NCBI RefSeq assembly: GCF_000516985.1
Contig: NW_006917101.1
Coordinates: forward strand, 372,001 to 436,000
Origin: Pestalotiopsis fici W106-1
Lineage: Eukaryota; Ascomycota; Sordariomycetes; Amphisphaeriales; Sporocadaceae
Reading direction: 5' to 3'
Length of the DNA: 64,000 nucleotides
The notes under the pieces are model-generated. The model searched no databases, was not told the origin of the DNA, and was given only the letters and a program-made list of their open reading frames with translations. The position numbers and the translations under genes are program-made. This document shows, one piece after another, positions 26,380 through 38,464 of this stretch (position 1 is its first letter; every line of letters starts with the position of its first letter).

Positions 26380-28496
26380 ATTTTAAAAATTTGAAAAAAA
26401 TAAAAACGCGAAAATACGGCTTAATAAGCTAAAATATAAAGGCTTAAAAGCTATAAAAATAAACGGAAAACGAAAATACTATTTTTAAATTTATATATTT
26501 TACTTTTTAACCGTTTTACCGTTTTTTAGCTTAATAAGCTGCTATATACCTTTTTTATACTAATTTTTATTTTTTATTAAAAGCGTAATTTTAAAAAGAT
26601 TTTTTATCCCGTTTATATAAGCTTTTAAATAGAATTTTTTTTTTAATCCGGCTAATATAAAAATAAATAATTTTAACTGCGATTCGGAATTAACTTTTAA
26701 TGCGTTTTTTAGCGTTTTTATAATTATAAAAGGTAAACGTATAACCGATTATACAAGGATCCTTAGCCTAAAAAATTAATTAATAATTTTCGAAAAGCAG
26801 GAAAAAGGGATATTTATAAAGCAATATAATTATAATTATTATTAAAGCAGCGCTTATAACGGTTTTTACCTTTAACGGTATAATATAATTTATTAAAACG
26901 GCCTTTTATAGCGCTTTTTAAGCAATAAAAATAAGGCTTTTAAAATTTATTAATAATACGCTTAAAAGGCTTTTTAAACGAGGAAAAAGGATTAAAAACG
27001 CTTTTTAAAGGAATCGGCTTTTTTGCATTATAATAAAAGCGACTTTAAGCTAAAACTAGGAGTTTATTACGGCGAAATTAGTAAAAGGATTCGGGGATAA
27101 AAATATTATTTTTAATACGAATTAGGAAATTATCGGTTTTAATAAATTTAAAAACCTAAAATCGATAATAAAAGCGGCGGTTAAAATAAAAAGGGTTTTT
27201 AGGCTTATTAAAGCTAATAGCTTAAAATTTATAAGCCCGATTAGCTTTATAATTTCGGTTAGCCTATTTAGCAAAAGAAAAATAACGGCTAAAAAGCTTA
27301 TTAATATTAATAAAAAATTCGTTAGAATTTTTAAAATTAAAAACGCTAATTAAATTAATATTAGCTATCGAAATATTTTAAAAAGCTTTAAATAGCTTTT
27401 TTTTTTAAAAAAACTAGCCCTAAGCTCGAAATTAATTTTAAACTTAAGATTAGGATTGCTAGGTTTAAGGTTAATTTCGAAATTAGGTTTTAATTTAAGA
27501 AAAAGGGTTCGAAAAATCGATAAAAATTGCGCCCGGTATATTTTACGCCTATATTTGCTTTACTAAAATTTATTAAGCTCGGGGATTTAAATTAAGCGGA
27601 AATTTATAAGTAAAAAGAATTATAAGGTTTTTAAAATAACGAAATTAGGGAAAAATAGGAATAAAACTAATAGGTAATAACTTATTAAAAGGATTAAATT
27701 TAAAAAATAAAGGCTACTAAAAAAAGCTTTACTATTATTATTTCGGCTAATTTTAACCTTAGCGAGCTTAAAAATGATTTAAGAATAACGATTAGCAGTT
27801 TTACGCTTAATAAAACGGTAAAATTAGTTATTAAAACGGCAAAAAATAATTAAAAATAAACGGACGGAGTTTTTAAAGCTTTTGCTACGCTTAAAAGGGG
27901 AGCGTTTATTTTTAGGTATCATAACAGCAAATTTTAAGAGCTTAATAACGATAATAAATTTAAAAATAAAAAAAAATTTAAGGTTAATAAAGCTTAAAAA
28001 GCTAAATTAAATAAATCCGGAGGAATTTAAAAAAGTAAATATATAATAAAAAAAAAAGTAAAATTTAATATATAAAAGGGAAGTTTTCCTTTTATAAAAG
28101 GAAAAAACCTACGGTTAGGATTTATTAATTAAAAAATTAATTATTAATTTTAAAGCAAAAAGTAAATTAATAATAGATTTTTACGGATTAGAAAGTTTAA
28201 AATCGGACGGAATAAATAATAATTATTAATTTTAAAAAAATAATTATTAATTTTAAAATTAATTGCTTTTTAAAAAATTAACTATAGGGTCGCTTAAAGC
28301 CGAAAGAAAAAAATTTACGGAGCTTAAAAAAAATAGGATAAACGGACGTTAATAAAAATTAGGTTTTTAGTTAAATAATTATTTAATCGCCTAAAAAGAA
28401 ATTGGAAACCGAAATTAAATATTAAAAACTAGGAATATATATTTTGAGTATATAATTTTTAAGCTTTTTTAGGACGCTGGATTAGCTTAAAAGGTA
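26380..28496. other. Unassigned extra 3' segment of element B
   Basis: About 2.1 kb lies downstream of the RNase H remnant and upstream of the 3' LTR, where copia elements normally have almost nothing. It is heavily RIP-mutated, with stops in all frames. I could not assign it to an extra ORF, an antisense ORF or a captured fragment. Confidence 0.5.
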
Positions 28497-28717
28497 TATA
28501 ATAGGATATTTATTTTATATATTTATAGTTTTTAAAGGGATTTTTAAATTAGACTAATTAAGCTTTATAAAAGCTTCTAAATAGGTATATAGATACGATT
28601 TATTTTTTATTTTATTTATATAAAATTAAATTATTTTTAATTATTTATTTATGCTTATATACCGCTTTTATTAGGTAATATCGAAACCCCAGATCATAAG
28701 CTCCTCTGACTGTCATA
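28497..28717 (+). repeat. Element B 3' LTR (221 bp)
   Basis: It matches 20628-20848 over the full 221 bp. Its last 30 bases keep CC, CA and TG steps that are lost in the 5' copy, so it is less mutated. Confidence 0.9.
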
Positions 28718-28910
28718 TTTAAGCATATAGGTTAACCTTATAGTATTTAAATAAATATACGGGACCTTCCGGGGATTAGCCGGGGCCATTTAAATAAGCG
28801 TATACCTTATTAAAACTAAAAGGCGTAAAATATAAATTAATATATTATATAATTAATACCTATATCAGACCAGTTTAAACTCTAATAGGAAAGCACCACC
28901 TTGATTAATA
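28718..28910 (+). repeat. Element A 3' LTR, second part
   Basis: It begins with TTTAA, the right copy of element B's target duplication, then gives the remaining 188 bp of the LTR. It is followed directly by CTAAG, the target duplication of element A. Confidence 0.9.
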
Positions 28911-28943
28911 CTAAGGTTAGTAGGAATGAGTTTACGTGCATAT
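28911..28943. other. 33-bp remnant of original locus DNA between elements A and C
   Basis: This is non-repetitive, lightly mutated DNA between the end of element A and the start of element C. It includes A's right target duplication (CTAAG) and C's left one (CATAT). It shows that two independent insertions hit within 33 bp. Confidence 0.75.
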
Positions 28944-29147
28944 TATGGAAAGTTGACTTTGACTAAAGTAATGGGTATAACTCTCGTTTTAACGGATAAA
29001 AGCATTAGACCCCGGGACCTCCGGCTTAACGGCTATTTCCGGTAGGCTATAAAAGGCAATTAAGTTTTATATATTTTATTTAATTAAACCTATATAGCTA
29101 AATCCGTTTATTTATATTAAATATATTAAATCCTTATTAATTTTTTA
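28944..29147 (+). repeat. Element C 5' LTR (204 bp)
   Basis: It starts TATGGAAAGTTGAC (TG mutated to TA). The first half is nearly intact and the second half is RIP-mutated. It aligns without gaps to 44967-45170. Confidence 0.88.
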
Positions 29148-29758
29148 TATAATAATATTATAATTAATATAAAAAATATTACGAATAGCTTTTTTTATTA
29201 TAATATAGCATTTAGCATTAAAAGTTATTTAAAACCTTATATTATTAGCTAAAGCATTTTAATTAAAGGTAATTAAAACGCTATAATAGCTATTTAGGCG
29301 ATCGCTAATAAAGCTAGCTAAAACGCTATAAAATATATAATTATAACGGATATTACGAAAGCTATAGCTAAAAATATAAAGCAAATAGCCGCTAATATAA
29401 TTAGCTATAATATATTAAAGCAAATTTTAATTATATTAATTTTTTGCTTAAAAGATTTTAAATTTAAAATCGATAAATTAAAATTTTTAATAGAAACCTT
29501 TAATTATCGCGCCTATATAATATTATTTAAGCTTAATAAATAGGCCGCTAAATAAATCGCAAAAACCTTTATTTATTTTTTAAATAAAAAGCTTATTATT
29601 GCTATAATTTTAGCTATAATTAACGATAAAACGTTATTAATAATTATAAAATATTATTTAATAAATATAAAAATAAAAGATGCTTTTCGTAATTAATTTA
29701 ATTTTATTATTATCGAAAAAAGGCAAAAATTATTAAAGAAATTATATAAATTCGATTA

Positions 29759-30386
29759 TGTTGCACGGATGTTAATACAGCATCGTATAATGCATAAAAT
29801 TAGCTTTATAACGCATATTATATCGTTATAATAGCTATAAAACCTATCGAGATATCGTTAAATAACGATATATAGGAAATCAGTGGAATTTACCCTGTAC
29901 TGACCTATAATTAATATAATACCACTTATAGCCATTATTTATAATGCTATATAATTAATAAGTTATTATAGTTAACTGTTATAGCCACTATGGCTACTGG
30001 AACCTATTAGAATTTAGTAAAACGTTCCATTAGATCCAGCCTTATTAAATATAGCTAGTGCACCTGGCTATAATGGCTTTAGGTTATAAGGTAACCTATA
30101 TTATAAAAATTTATAAATTTCGATAGTTTTTTCGATTATAAATTAATTTTATTATTAATTAATTTAATTATAAATCTAGTTTATTAGTAATATATTTTAG
30201 AATATTTTTATTAGTTGATTTTATAGGTATAAAAGGTAGTTATTTTTTTGTAATTAGTTATTTTTTTTAAGCTTTAATAAATTAGTTATATAGCCTTATA
30301 ATTACTTTTACGGCCTAATTTTACGAATTATAAAGAACGCTTTTTTATGCCTAAGTTATATAATTTACTAATTATACTTTAAAATA
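29759..30386 (+). repeat. Element D 5' LTR (628 bp)
   Basis: It matches the 3' LTR at 35177-35806 and both LTRs of element E. It carries more RIP changes than the 3' copy. Confidence 0.88.
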
Positions 30387-30401
30387 GGTTATAAGCCCGG
30401 T
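30387..30401 (+). promoter_or_regulatory. Primer-binding site of element D, half-tRNA(iMet) type
   Basis: The sequence GGTTATAAGCCCGG directly follows the 5' LTR. It matches the complement of the initiator-tRNA anticodon stem-loop (GGGTTATGAGCCC) except for a RIP-type TG-to-TA change and end differences. Drosophila copia and yeast Ty5 are known to prime from an internal half of tRNA(iMet). Confidence 0.6.
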
Positions 30402-33400
30402 CCGGTATAATATCGATTATATTAGGAACCGGATTTTATATCGAAAACTATAGCCGCTTTCCTAAATAAATTAATTTAACGTAGATTTTGGAATTCCGTT
30501 ATAATAGCCGATTTTTTATAGGCCTATATATAAGCCTATATAAGCCGTAATTATATCGAAAATTATAATTAAATAGCTAATTATAGTGATTTTACCCGTT
30601 ATAGCTATATAACGGCTATAAAGTTATTTATAATTAGTTACTATTATAATAGCCGATTTGCTATAGCACCTTATAGCACCTATTATATTATATTATAGCA
30701 TTTAAATTCCTTTTATATATTTTATCGATAAAATAAAAGAATTAAATTTTTTTATTTTTATTTTTTTTAACGATTCCTTTACCGTTTTTAACGATAATTA
30801 TACCGTTATAACGGCAAAAATTCGGCAAAATAGATAAATTTATCCGTATTATTACCGGATATTAAATGCCGGAGAAATAAAAATTTTCCGGATCCGGAAA
30901 CTAAAATACGTAAAAATTTACGTTATAGTTATATTTTAAATTATTAGGAATCGATCGGTTTTTAAAAATTACCGATATATATAACGGTATAACCGATATT
31001 TAGAAAGCCTAGGTATTGCTTTTAATTCGTTAAAATTTAATAATAAAACCGTTAAATTTAATATTCGATAAAATAAATTTATATAAAGCTTTATCGATTT
31101 TATAATTAGCTTATTAAGGTATTGGACCTATATTACGTTAGTAATTATATTTCGAATTTTATACGATTAAATTCGAGAATTATAATTTGTTAAACGAGTT
31201 TATATTTATTTTTAAAAGATATATTTTAAAGCTTTTAAGCGTTAGGGCTAAAATCGATAATATTAATTAAAAAACGATTTTTATTATAGCCCTTTAATTA
31301 ATTTACCTTATATAAGTTAATCGTTAACGTAATGCTTTACGGTTTATAAATCTATTTATTCTCGAAAGGTTAATTACGGATATTTTAGATAAAAACCGAC
31401 GGGATCCGGATACGGCTATAGGAAATTCTTATTATACGGATAATAAAAAATCCCGGTTTCCCCGATCCAATTAGAATCAACGGGGAACCCAAAGCGGAAA
31501 CAGGAAGAATTCGAATAAATCGAATAAATGGAAAAAATCTAATAATTCGAATAATTCGAAAAATAATTCGAATAATTCGAATAAGTTAAATTCTATTATA
31601 AACTAGAAATCTAAAAAACGGGGAAATCCACCCCGTAACGAAGATTCGGACGAAGACGAATCGTTTTATATTTTTCGAATATTTCGAATAATTCAAATAT
31701 TTCGAAAAAGAAATTAACCACTTTTCCCAGGGACTAGTGGTTATACGATATAAGCTTTTTAAAGCATATATCGAATAATAAGCATTTATTCGATAATTTT
31801 ATTATAAAATCGGATTTTTTACTAATTATTATAAATAGTAGAAAAGTATTTTTAAAAGGAATTAGAAATATTACGCTTTCCTTCGAAATTAACCGGAAAA
31901 TATGTAAAATAACGTTATTAAACGTGCTTTACGTACCGGAATTTCCGTTAAATATTATATCCGGCTAATTATATTACTAAAAAGGCGGTATTATAAGCGG
32001 GAATAAATTATACGATTTTAAAAATAGGCCTTTTATTATATTAAATAAAAAAAAACGTAAATCTTTCCTATATTTAGCTAATAAATTAAAGCCTAATATA
32101 ATATATTTAGCTATAAATCTATTAAAAATAATAAAAAAAGCCCGTATAATCGGTTTAAGTTATTTAGAACTAAATTCGGATATAAAATCTAACGAAATTA
32201 CGGATTTTAAGGAAATCAAATTAATTTCTAATTATTCGAATTTTTTTATAATTATAAAAAAATAATATAAACGATTTAGCTATTTTAGCTACGATATTTT
32301 AGCTAAAATAGCTAAAATAATTATAAGGATTCCTAAAAAAAAATTAAAAAAAAAAGATTTAAATTGCGAATTTTATATTTCGGGAAAATTTACCCGAAAC
32401 CAGCCCTGTACGAATCCGAATAAAGTTAATAAATTATTATATTATATTTATATCGATATAATTTATATTATTTTTTTTAATTATTTTAATTATAAATATA
32501 TAATTAGTTTTACGGATAATAAAACCGGATTTCGGGAAATTAAGTTTTTTAAAAAAAAAATCCGATATATTCGATATTATAATAAATAAAATCGAATATT
32601 ATAAAACCTAATTCGGAAAATATCCGAATATTATTCGCATAAATAACGGTAAAAAATTTTCCCCGGTTAAATTAAAAAATTATTTAACCGAAAAAAGGAT
32701 TATTTTCGAATTTATAATTTTTTATATACTAAAATAAAATAATATAGCCGAACGTATAAACCGGATTATTATCGAAAAAACTAAAACGGTTTTTATCGAT
32801 TTATAATTTCCGAAAAACCTTTAGGAATTTGTTATAAAAGCAGTAGTTTATTTAATAAATTTTATTATTACGGTATCCGGTTTATTTATTTTTTATTAGG
32901 AATTTTACGATTATTTTTAGCTAAAACGGGATAATAAGCCTAATTTATCCTAAATTTATATATTAGGAATACCGGTTTTAGTTTATAAACCGAAAAAAAT
33001 CCGTAAAAACTCCGATAAATTCGGAATTATTACTAAAAATAGGAAAATAATTAAATATAACGGTAATAAAATTTATTATATATATTTTTCCGATCGACCG
33101 TATAAATTACAAATTATACGGACTTTTTATATTCGATTATTACCTAAAAATCGAAAAAAGGGGGAGAAATTACCGGATTTGGAATTACTAAATTAGGAAA
33201 TAATACCGGATAAAAGTTTTACCGACGGTAAATTTATTTAATTAATAATCCCGAAAACGGTAGATTTAACGAATTTACCTCCTAGAAACGATCGAATTTT
33301 TCGATTTATTATAAATAAATTTATAATTAACAATTAACCGGATTTACCCGGGAACGAATTTAGTATAAATAATAAATTTAATATAAATTCCGAATTTATA

Positions 33401-35176
33401 GATATTAATAATATTTTTTCGATTATTCCGAATAAATCGAATATTAAGGTAATTTTTCCGAAATTTACGGATTCCGAACGAGATAAATTCGTTAAATACG
33501 ACGAATTATTCGCCGATATTTCGTATTATTTAATTATTAAAAATTTAGGCTATACGGAACCAAAAATAATAAAATAGGTATTAAAAAGCCTTAAAAAAGA
33601 AAAATAAATTTAAGCTATATACGCTAAATTACGGTAATTAATTTAGAAAAAAAAATTTTAAGCTATTAATTAAAATAAAATTTAAAAAGCCGGTAAAATT
33701 TTATTATTTATAAAATAAGTATTTAAAAGGAAAACCGATAAAAATAAAAATATCGATAAATATAAAGCTAAATTAGTTATATATAAATTCGAATAACAAT
33801 ATAAAATTAATTATTTTAAAACGTTTGCTATAAAAATAAAATTTATTATTTAAAGGCTTTTATTAGCTTTAATAGCTTATTACGATTAGGAAATCGAATA
33901 AATCGATATAATCGGTGCCTTTTTAAATAAGGAATTATATAAAAAAGTATATATTACTTTTATAAACGGATTATCCGAATTTTTTTCCGAAAACCCGGAA
34001 TTAAATAATTTCGGTTAAGAAAACGATAACTTTTAGGTAATTTAGCTTAAAAAGGCCTTATACGGTTTTAAATAAAATTTCCGCTAATAGCAAATTATAT
34101 TAAAAAATAATTTAAAAAAGCTTAGATTTAATTTATTTATTTTAAATAAATTAGCGTATTTTAATAAAAACTTTAATATTTTTATTATTATATATATAAA
34201 CAATTTTTTGATTTTTAGTTTTAATTTATATAAAATTAACTAATTAAAATAGGATATTTCGAAAAAATTCAAAATAAAAAATTTAGGATTAGTTTTTTAT
34301 TTTTTCGGTATATAAATTAAACAAAATCGAAAAAATAAAATAATTTATATAAATTAGGCAATTTACCTTAAAAAATTACTAAAAATTAACGGATTTTCTA
34401 ATATAAAACCGGCTAATATATTATTTAGTTTTAAATTCCTAAAATCGTTATATACGGCAAAAAAAAGCAACGAAAAACCGGCTTTAAAGGAATTTATTTA
34501 TTTATATTAGTATTTATTAAGTGGATTAATATATACTATAATTTAAATTAGGCCCGATTTAGCTTATTTTATAGTATATTTAGTTAAATATATATAAAAT
34601 TTATCGAAAACTACGATAAAAAGGGTAAAAAAGGTATTTAATTATTTAAAATCCTATTATTATTTTAAAATTATTTTTAACGGGAAAATAAAACCTAAAT
34701 TAATAAATTATTTCGATACCGATTTTGCTAATAATTACGAAACCCGTAAATTAACGTTTAATTATTTATTTATTTTAAATAACGGGCCGATAAATTGGAA
34801 ATCGAAACGGTAATTTACGATTTTTTTATTAATTACTAAAGCTAAATTTAATAAATTAAAGCAGGCTACCCGTAAAGTAATATAGTTAAAAATTTTTTTT
34901 ACGGAAATCGGAATTAATATAAATACCGTATTAATTAAAGGAAATAATACGGAAGCTATAAATTTAATATATAATCCGGAATATTATTAACGTATTAAAT
35001 ATACGGCTATACAGTATTTTTATATACGGTAAAAGGTTAAAAATAAAAATATTCGAATCGAATATATTTTAATTAACGATATATTAATAAACGGCTTTAT
35101 AAAGCTATTTCCTAAAGATAAATTTTAGAAATTTATTAAATTATTAAATTTAACCGATATTATTTAATAAAGGGAA

Positions 35177-35806
35177 TATTGCACGGATATTAATATAATA
35201 TCGTATAATGCATAAAATTAGCTTTATAACGCATATTATATCGTTATAATAGCTATAAAACCTATCGAAATATCGTTAAATAACGATAATATAGGAAATT
35301 AGTAGAATTTACCTTATACTAACTATAGGTTAGTATAGTACCACTTATAGCCATTATTTATAATGCTATATAATTAACAAGTTATTATAGTTGACTATTA
35401 TGGCCACTATAGCTATTAGAACCTACTGGAATCTAGTGGAACGTTCCATTGGATCCAGCCCCACTAAGTGTGGCTAATACACCTGGCCACAGTGGCCCTG
35501 GGTTATAAGGTAACCCATACTATAGAAATCTATAGATTTCGATGGTTTTTTCGATTATAAATTAACTTTATTATTAATTAATTTAATTATAAATCTAGTT
35601 TATTAGTAATATATTTTAGAATATTTTTATTAGTTGATTTTATAGGTATAAAAGGTAGTTATTCCTTTATAATTAGTTATTTTTTCCTTAAGCTTTAATA
35701 AATTAGTTATATAGCCCTATAATTACCCTCCACGGCCTGATTTTACGAATTATATAAACGCTTCCCTGTGCCTAAGTTTATAATCCACTAATTATACCTT
35801 AGAACA
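35177..35806 (+). repeat. Element D 3' LTR (630 bp)
   Basis: This is the best preserved copy of this family's LTR. The part around 35440-35520 keeps many CA and TG steps that are mutated in the 5' copy. Confidence 0.9.
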
Positions 35807-37835
35807 GTAATTTTTAATAATAAGCTATATAAAGCTAAATTTAAAATTTATAATAATTTTATTAAAACGCCTAATAACAAAATATTAATTATTATTAATA
35901 TAACTAAAAAAAGGTGGTTTTTATAGTTATATAAGCAAAAAAAACTATTTTATATATAAGCTTTAATAGCATTAAACGGATTAACGAAGCCGTTAATTAA
36001 ATAAACGATTTTATAGCATCGTCGATTAGGCTATCCAAATAAAAAACGGCTAATTAAAACGATTAAAGCTATTAAAGGTATTAATTTAAATTTAAATAGC
36101 ATTCCTATATTAATATGCGATACGTGCGATAAAGCTAAAAGCGTTCGGATCGATTTAATAGATTTAATACGTATTCGCATAAATTTCGCGGCGATTTTAT
36201 TATAAGCTAATATTAAAGAAATTAAACCCGTTAATTTAAATAATAATCGTTATTTTGCATTAATTAAATGCCGTAAAACTATAAAATTATATTTTATCGA
36301 TATTTTATTTAAAAAAATTTTATAAAGCGATTTCCTTAAATATATCGCTTAGTTATAATACGAGCTCGGGAAAAAAAGGCGCTAAATTAAAATAATTCGC
36401 ATTAATAAAACTAATAACTTTAGCGATAGCTTTTTTAATAACTATATATAATAAAAAGGCATCGAATTAATTACGTTAATACCGAATAATTAATATTAAA
36501 ATAATACCGCTAAACGCGCGATCGGGGTATTATAAAATAATACGCGCGCTATTTATATTTAAATAAATATTTTTACGGTATTTTAAAATAAAATCTATAA
36601 AGCATAAATTATCGTTTTAAACCGTATAATACCTATTAAAAGGAAATTAATTTTTTTTAATAACGCTAAAAAAATAACTTTTAGCTATAAAATATACTTA
36701 ATCGCCTATTAGTTAAGCACTTTAAAATTTTTAAATTGCGTATTTTTATATATATTTTAAAGGAAAATAAAATATAAGCTAAAAAATTATAGGTAAAAGC
36801 GCTAAAAGGCATATTTATAAATTATTTTAAAAAATATTTATATAAGGTATATATATTAGATATAATACGCTTTATTATAACTTTTTACGTTATATTTTAT
36901 AAAAACCTTAATAAAGGCGCTAATTAGCCTGATCCGTTAAAAATAATTAAATTACTCCCGTAATACGTTTAAAATAAGCTGCGATATAAATATACCTACG
37001 CATATATATATATAATTATAAAAAATAATTACTACGCTTTAATTAATTTATAAAATTATAATTAAAATAATAATAAAAATCCGAGCTTTAAAGGCGCGTT
37101 ATTAATTACGCTAAATAAAGGCTTATATAATTATTTATTATTAATTAATAATAACTTATTCGAATAAATATAAAACGAATACTTAATATTAATTATTAAA
37201 TATAACCCTAATTTATTATTAATTAATTAGGCAAAAAATACACAAAAATAGCCTAATTAGCAATAAATTATAGTAAAAAAAATTATTAAGCTATTTAAAA
37301 AAAACGTTCAAATTTTTCGATTATAATAATTTTAAATTAAAGCAAAAGCTATTAATTAAATTTAAATAAATATATAAAATTAAATATAATTCTACCGGTA
37401 ATATAAATAAACGGAAAGCACGCTTTATAGCTTAAAGCTTTATTTAAACTTTTAGGATTAATTATAAAGAAACCTTCGCTAATATAGCTAAGCAAATAAA
37501 TATCCGCGTTTTAATCGCAATAGCTATAATTAAAAGCTAAAAAATCTTTTAAATCGATTTTATTATAGCCTATTTATTAAGCCGGCTTAATAAAAAAATT
37601 TATATACGCTAATTTTTATACCTAAGTAAATTTATATTTTAATACCCTAATATTATATAATAATATAATTATACTTTTAATAATATAATTAGGCTATTAC
37701 GCCTTTTATACGGCTTAAAATAAAGCGGCTTCGAATAATAATAAAAAATTAAAAAAAACTAAAAAAGCTAGGCTTTATAAAACTAAAAACCGATAATATT
37801 ATTTACTAAAATAAAGCTAATAAAATAATATTAAT
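35807..37835 (+). pseudogene. Element C coding remnant between D and E (GAG-pre-integrase, integrase, start of RT)
   Basis: This 2-kb piece of element C contains the HRRLG...CxxCxxxK zinc-like motif of GAG-pre-integrase, an integrase-like stretch, and the beginning of reverse transcriptase around 37.3-37.5 kb. It is interrupted by stops throughout. It forms the spacer between the tail-to-tail elements D and E. Confidence 0.7.
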
Positions 37836-38464
37836 TATATTAAGGTATAATTGGTGGATTATAAACTTAGGCACAGGGAAGCGTTTATATAATTCGTAGA
37901 ATTAGGCCGTAAAAATAGTTATAAAGCTATATAACTGATTTATTAAAGCTTAAGGAAAAAATAACTAATTATAAAAAAATAACTACTTTTTATACCCATA
38001 AAATCAACTAATAAAAATATTCTAAAATATATTACTAATAAATTGGATTTATAATTAAATTAATTAGTAATAAGGTTGATTTATAATCGAAAAAACTATA
38101 AAATTCTATAGATTTTTACGGTATAGGTTATTTTATAACCTTAGGACTATTATAGCTAAGTATATTAGCTATATTTAATAGGGCTTAATTTAATGGAACG
38201 TTTTACTAAATTTTAATAAGTTCTAATAGCTATAATAGCTATAATAATTAATTATAATAATTTATTAATTATATAGCACTATAAATAATAGCTATAAATG
38301 GTGCTATATTAACTATAAATTAATATAAGGTAAATTTTATTAATTTCCTATATATCGTTATTTAACGATATTTCGATAAATTTTATAGCTATTATAATAA
38401 TATAATATACGTTATAAAGCTAATTTTATATATTATATAATATTATATTAATATCCGTATAATA
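37836..38464 (-). repeat. Element E 3' LTR (629 bp)
   Basis: It is the reverse complement of the D-family LTR and strongly RIP-mutated. Confidence 0.86.

Larger units (their letters stand above)
20628..28717 (+). mobile_element. Element B: 8.1-kb Ty1/copia retrotransposon nested in element A's 3' LTR
   Basis: Both LTRs are 221 bp (20628-20848 and 28497-28717). The target duplication is CTTAA on the left and TTTAA on the right, differing only by a RIP-type C/T change. A degraded copia polymerase is readable: text resembling VLYGLK near 25.24 kb, the RT box YVND at 25387-25398 followed by IFILYRKEYKDVEKKLFD, and VLKYLYGIKYLK near 25.83 kb. RNase H remnants follow. At 8.09 kb it is longer than typical copia elements because about 2.1 kb (26.38-28.49 kb) lies between RNase H and the 3' LTR. 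It inserted after element A, since it splits A's LTR. Confidence 0.88.
15552..28910 (+). mobile_element. Element A: Ty1/copia LTR retrotransposon, RIP-degraded, interrupted by element B
   Basis: A 233-bp LTR at 15552-15784 is matched by a 3' LTR split into 20583-20627 and 28718-28910. Removing element B and one copy of its target duplication restores exactly 233 bp. The outer target duplication is CTAAG on both sides, unmutated. A polypurine tract (AAGGGGG) ends at 20580, just before the 3' LTR. The original element would be about 5.26 kb, normal for copia. A degraded reverse transcriptase reads FYVNDIIIVYRNKDKKA with the YVDD box at 19523-19534 (first Asp mutated to Asn). RNase H-like text resembling ADNSIDRKST follows near 20.03 kb. 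RT before RNase H at the 3' end, with no integrase after it, fits Ty1/copia. Stops are frequent in every frame, so it is dead. Confidence 0.9.
29759..35806 (+). mobile_element. Element D: Ty1/copia retrotransposon nested in element C, plus orientation
   Basis: The LTRs are 628 bp (29759-30386) and 630 bp (35177-35806); the total is 6,048 bp. The LTR starts TGTTGCACGG. An AAAGGGAA polypurine tract sits directly before the 3' LTR. Immediately after the 5' LTR comes a primer-binding site resembling the complement of the initiator-tRNA anticodon arm. A degraded RT reads IIIYINNFLIF (YVDD box at 34193-34204), and a long RNase H stretch near 34.53-34.92 kb includes RPDLAY, LKSYYYFK, NGPINWKSKR and TEIGINI. 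The 5-bp flanks (GATTA and GTAAT) do not match, so the exact insertion history is unresolved. Confidence 0.87.

Noticed and set aside
30387..35176. Gypsy-type or non-LTR origin for the D/E family
   Set aside because: RT followed by RNase H at the 3' end, with no integrase after it, and copia-like text such as RPDLAY and NGPINWKSKR, point to Ty1/copia.
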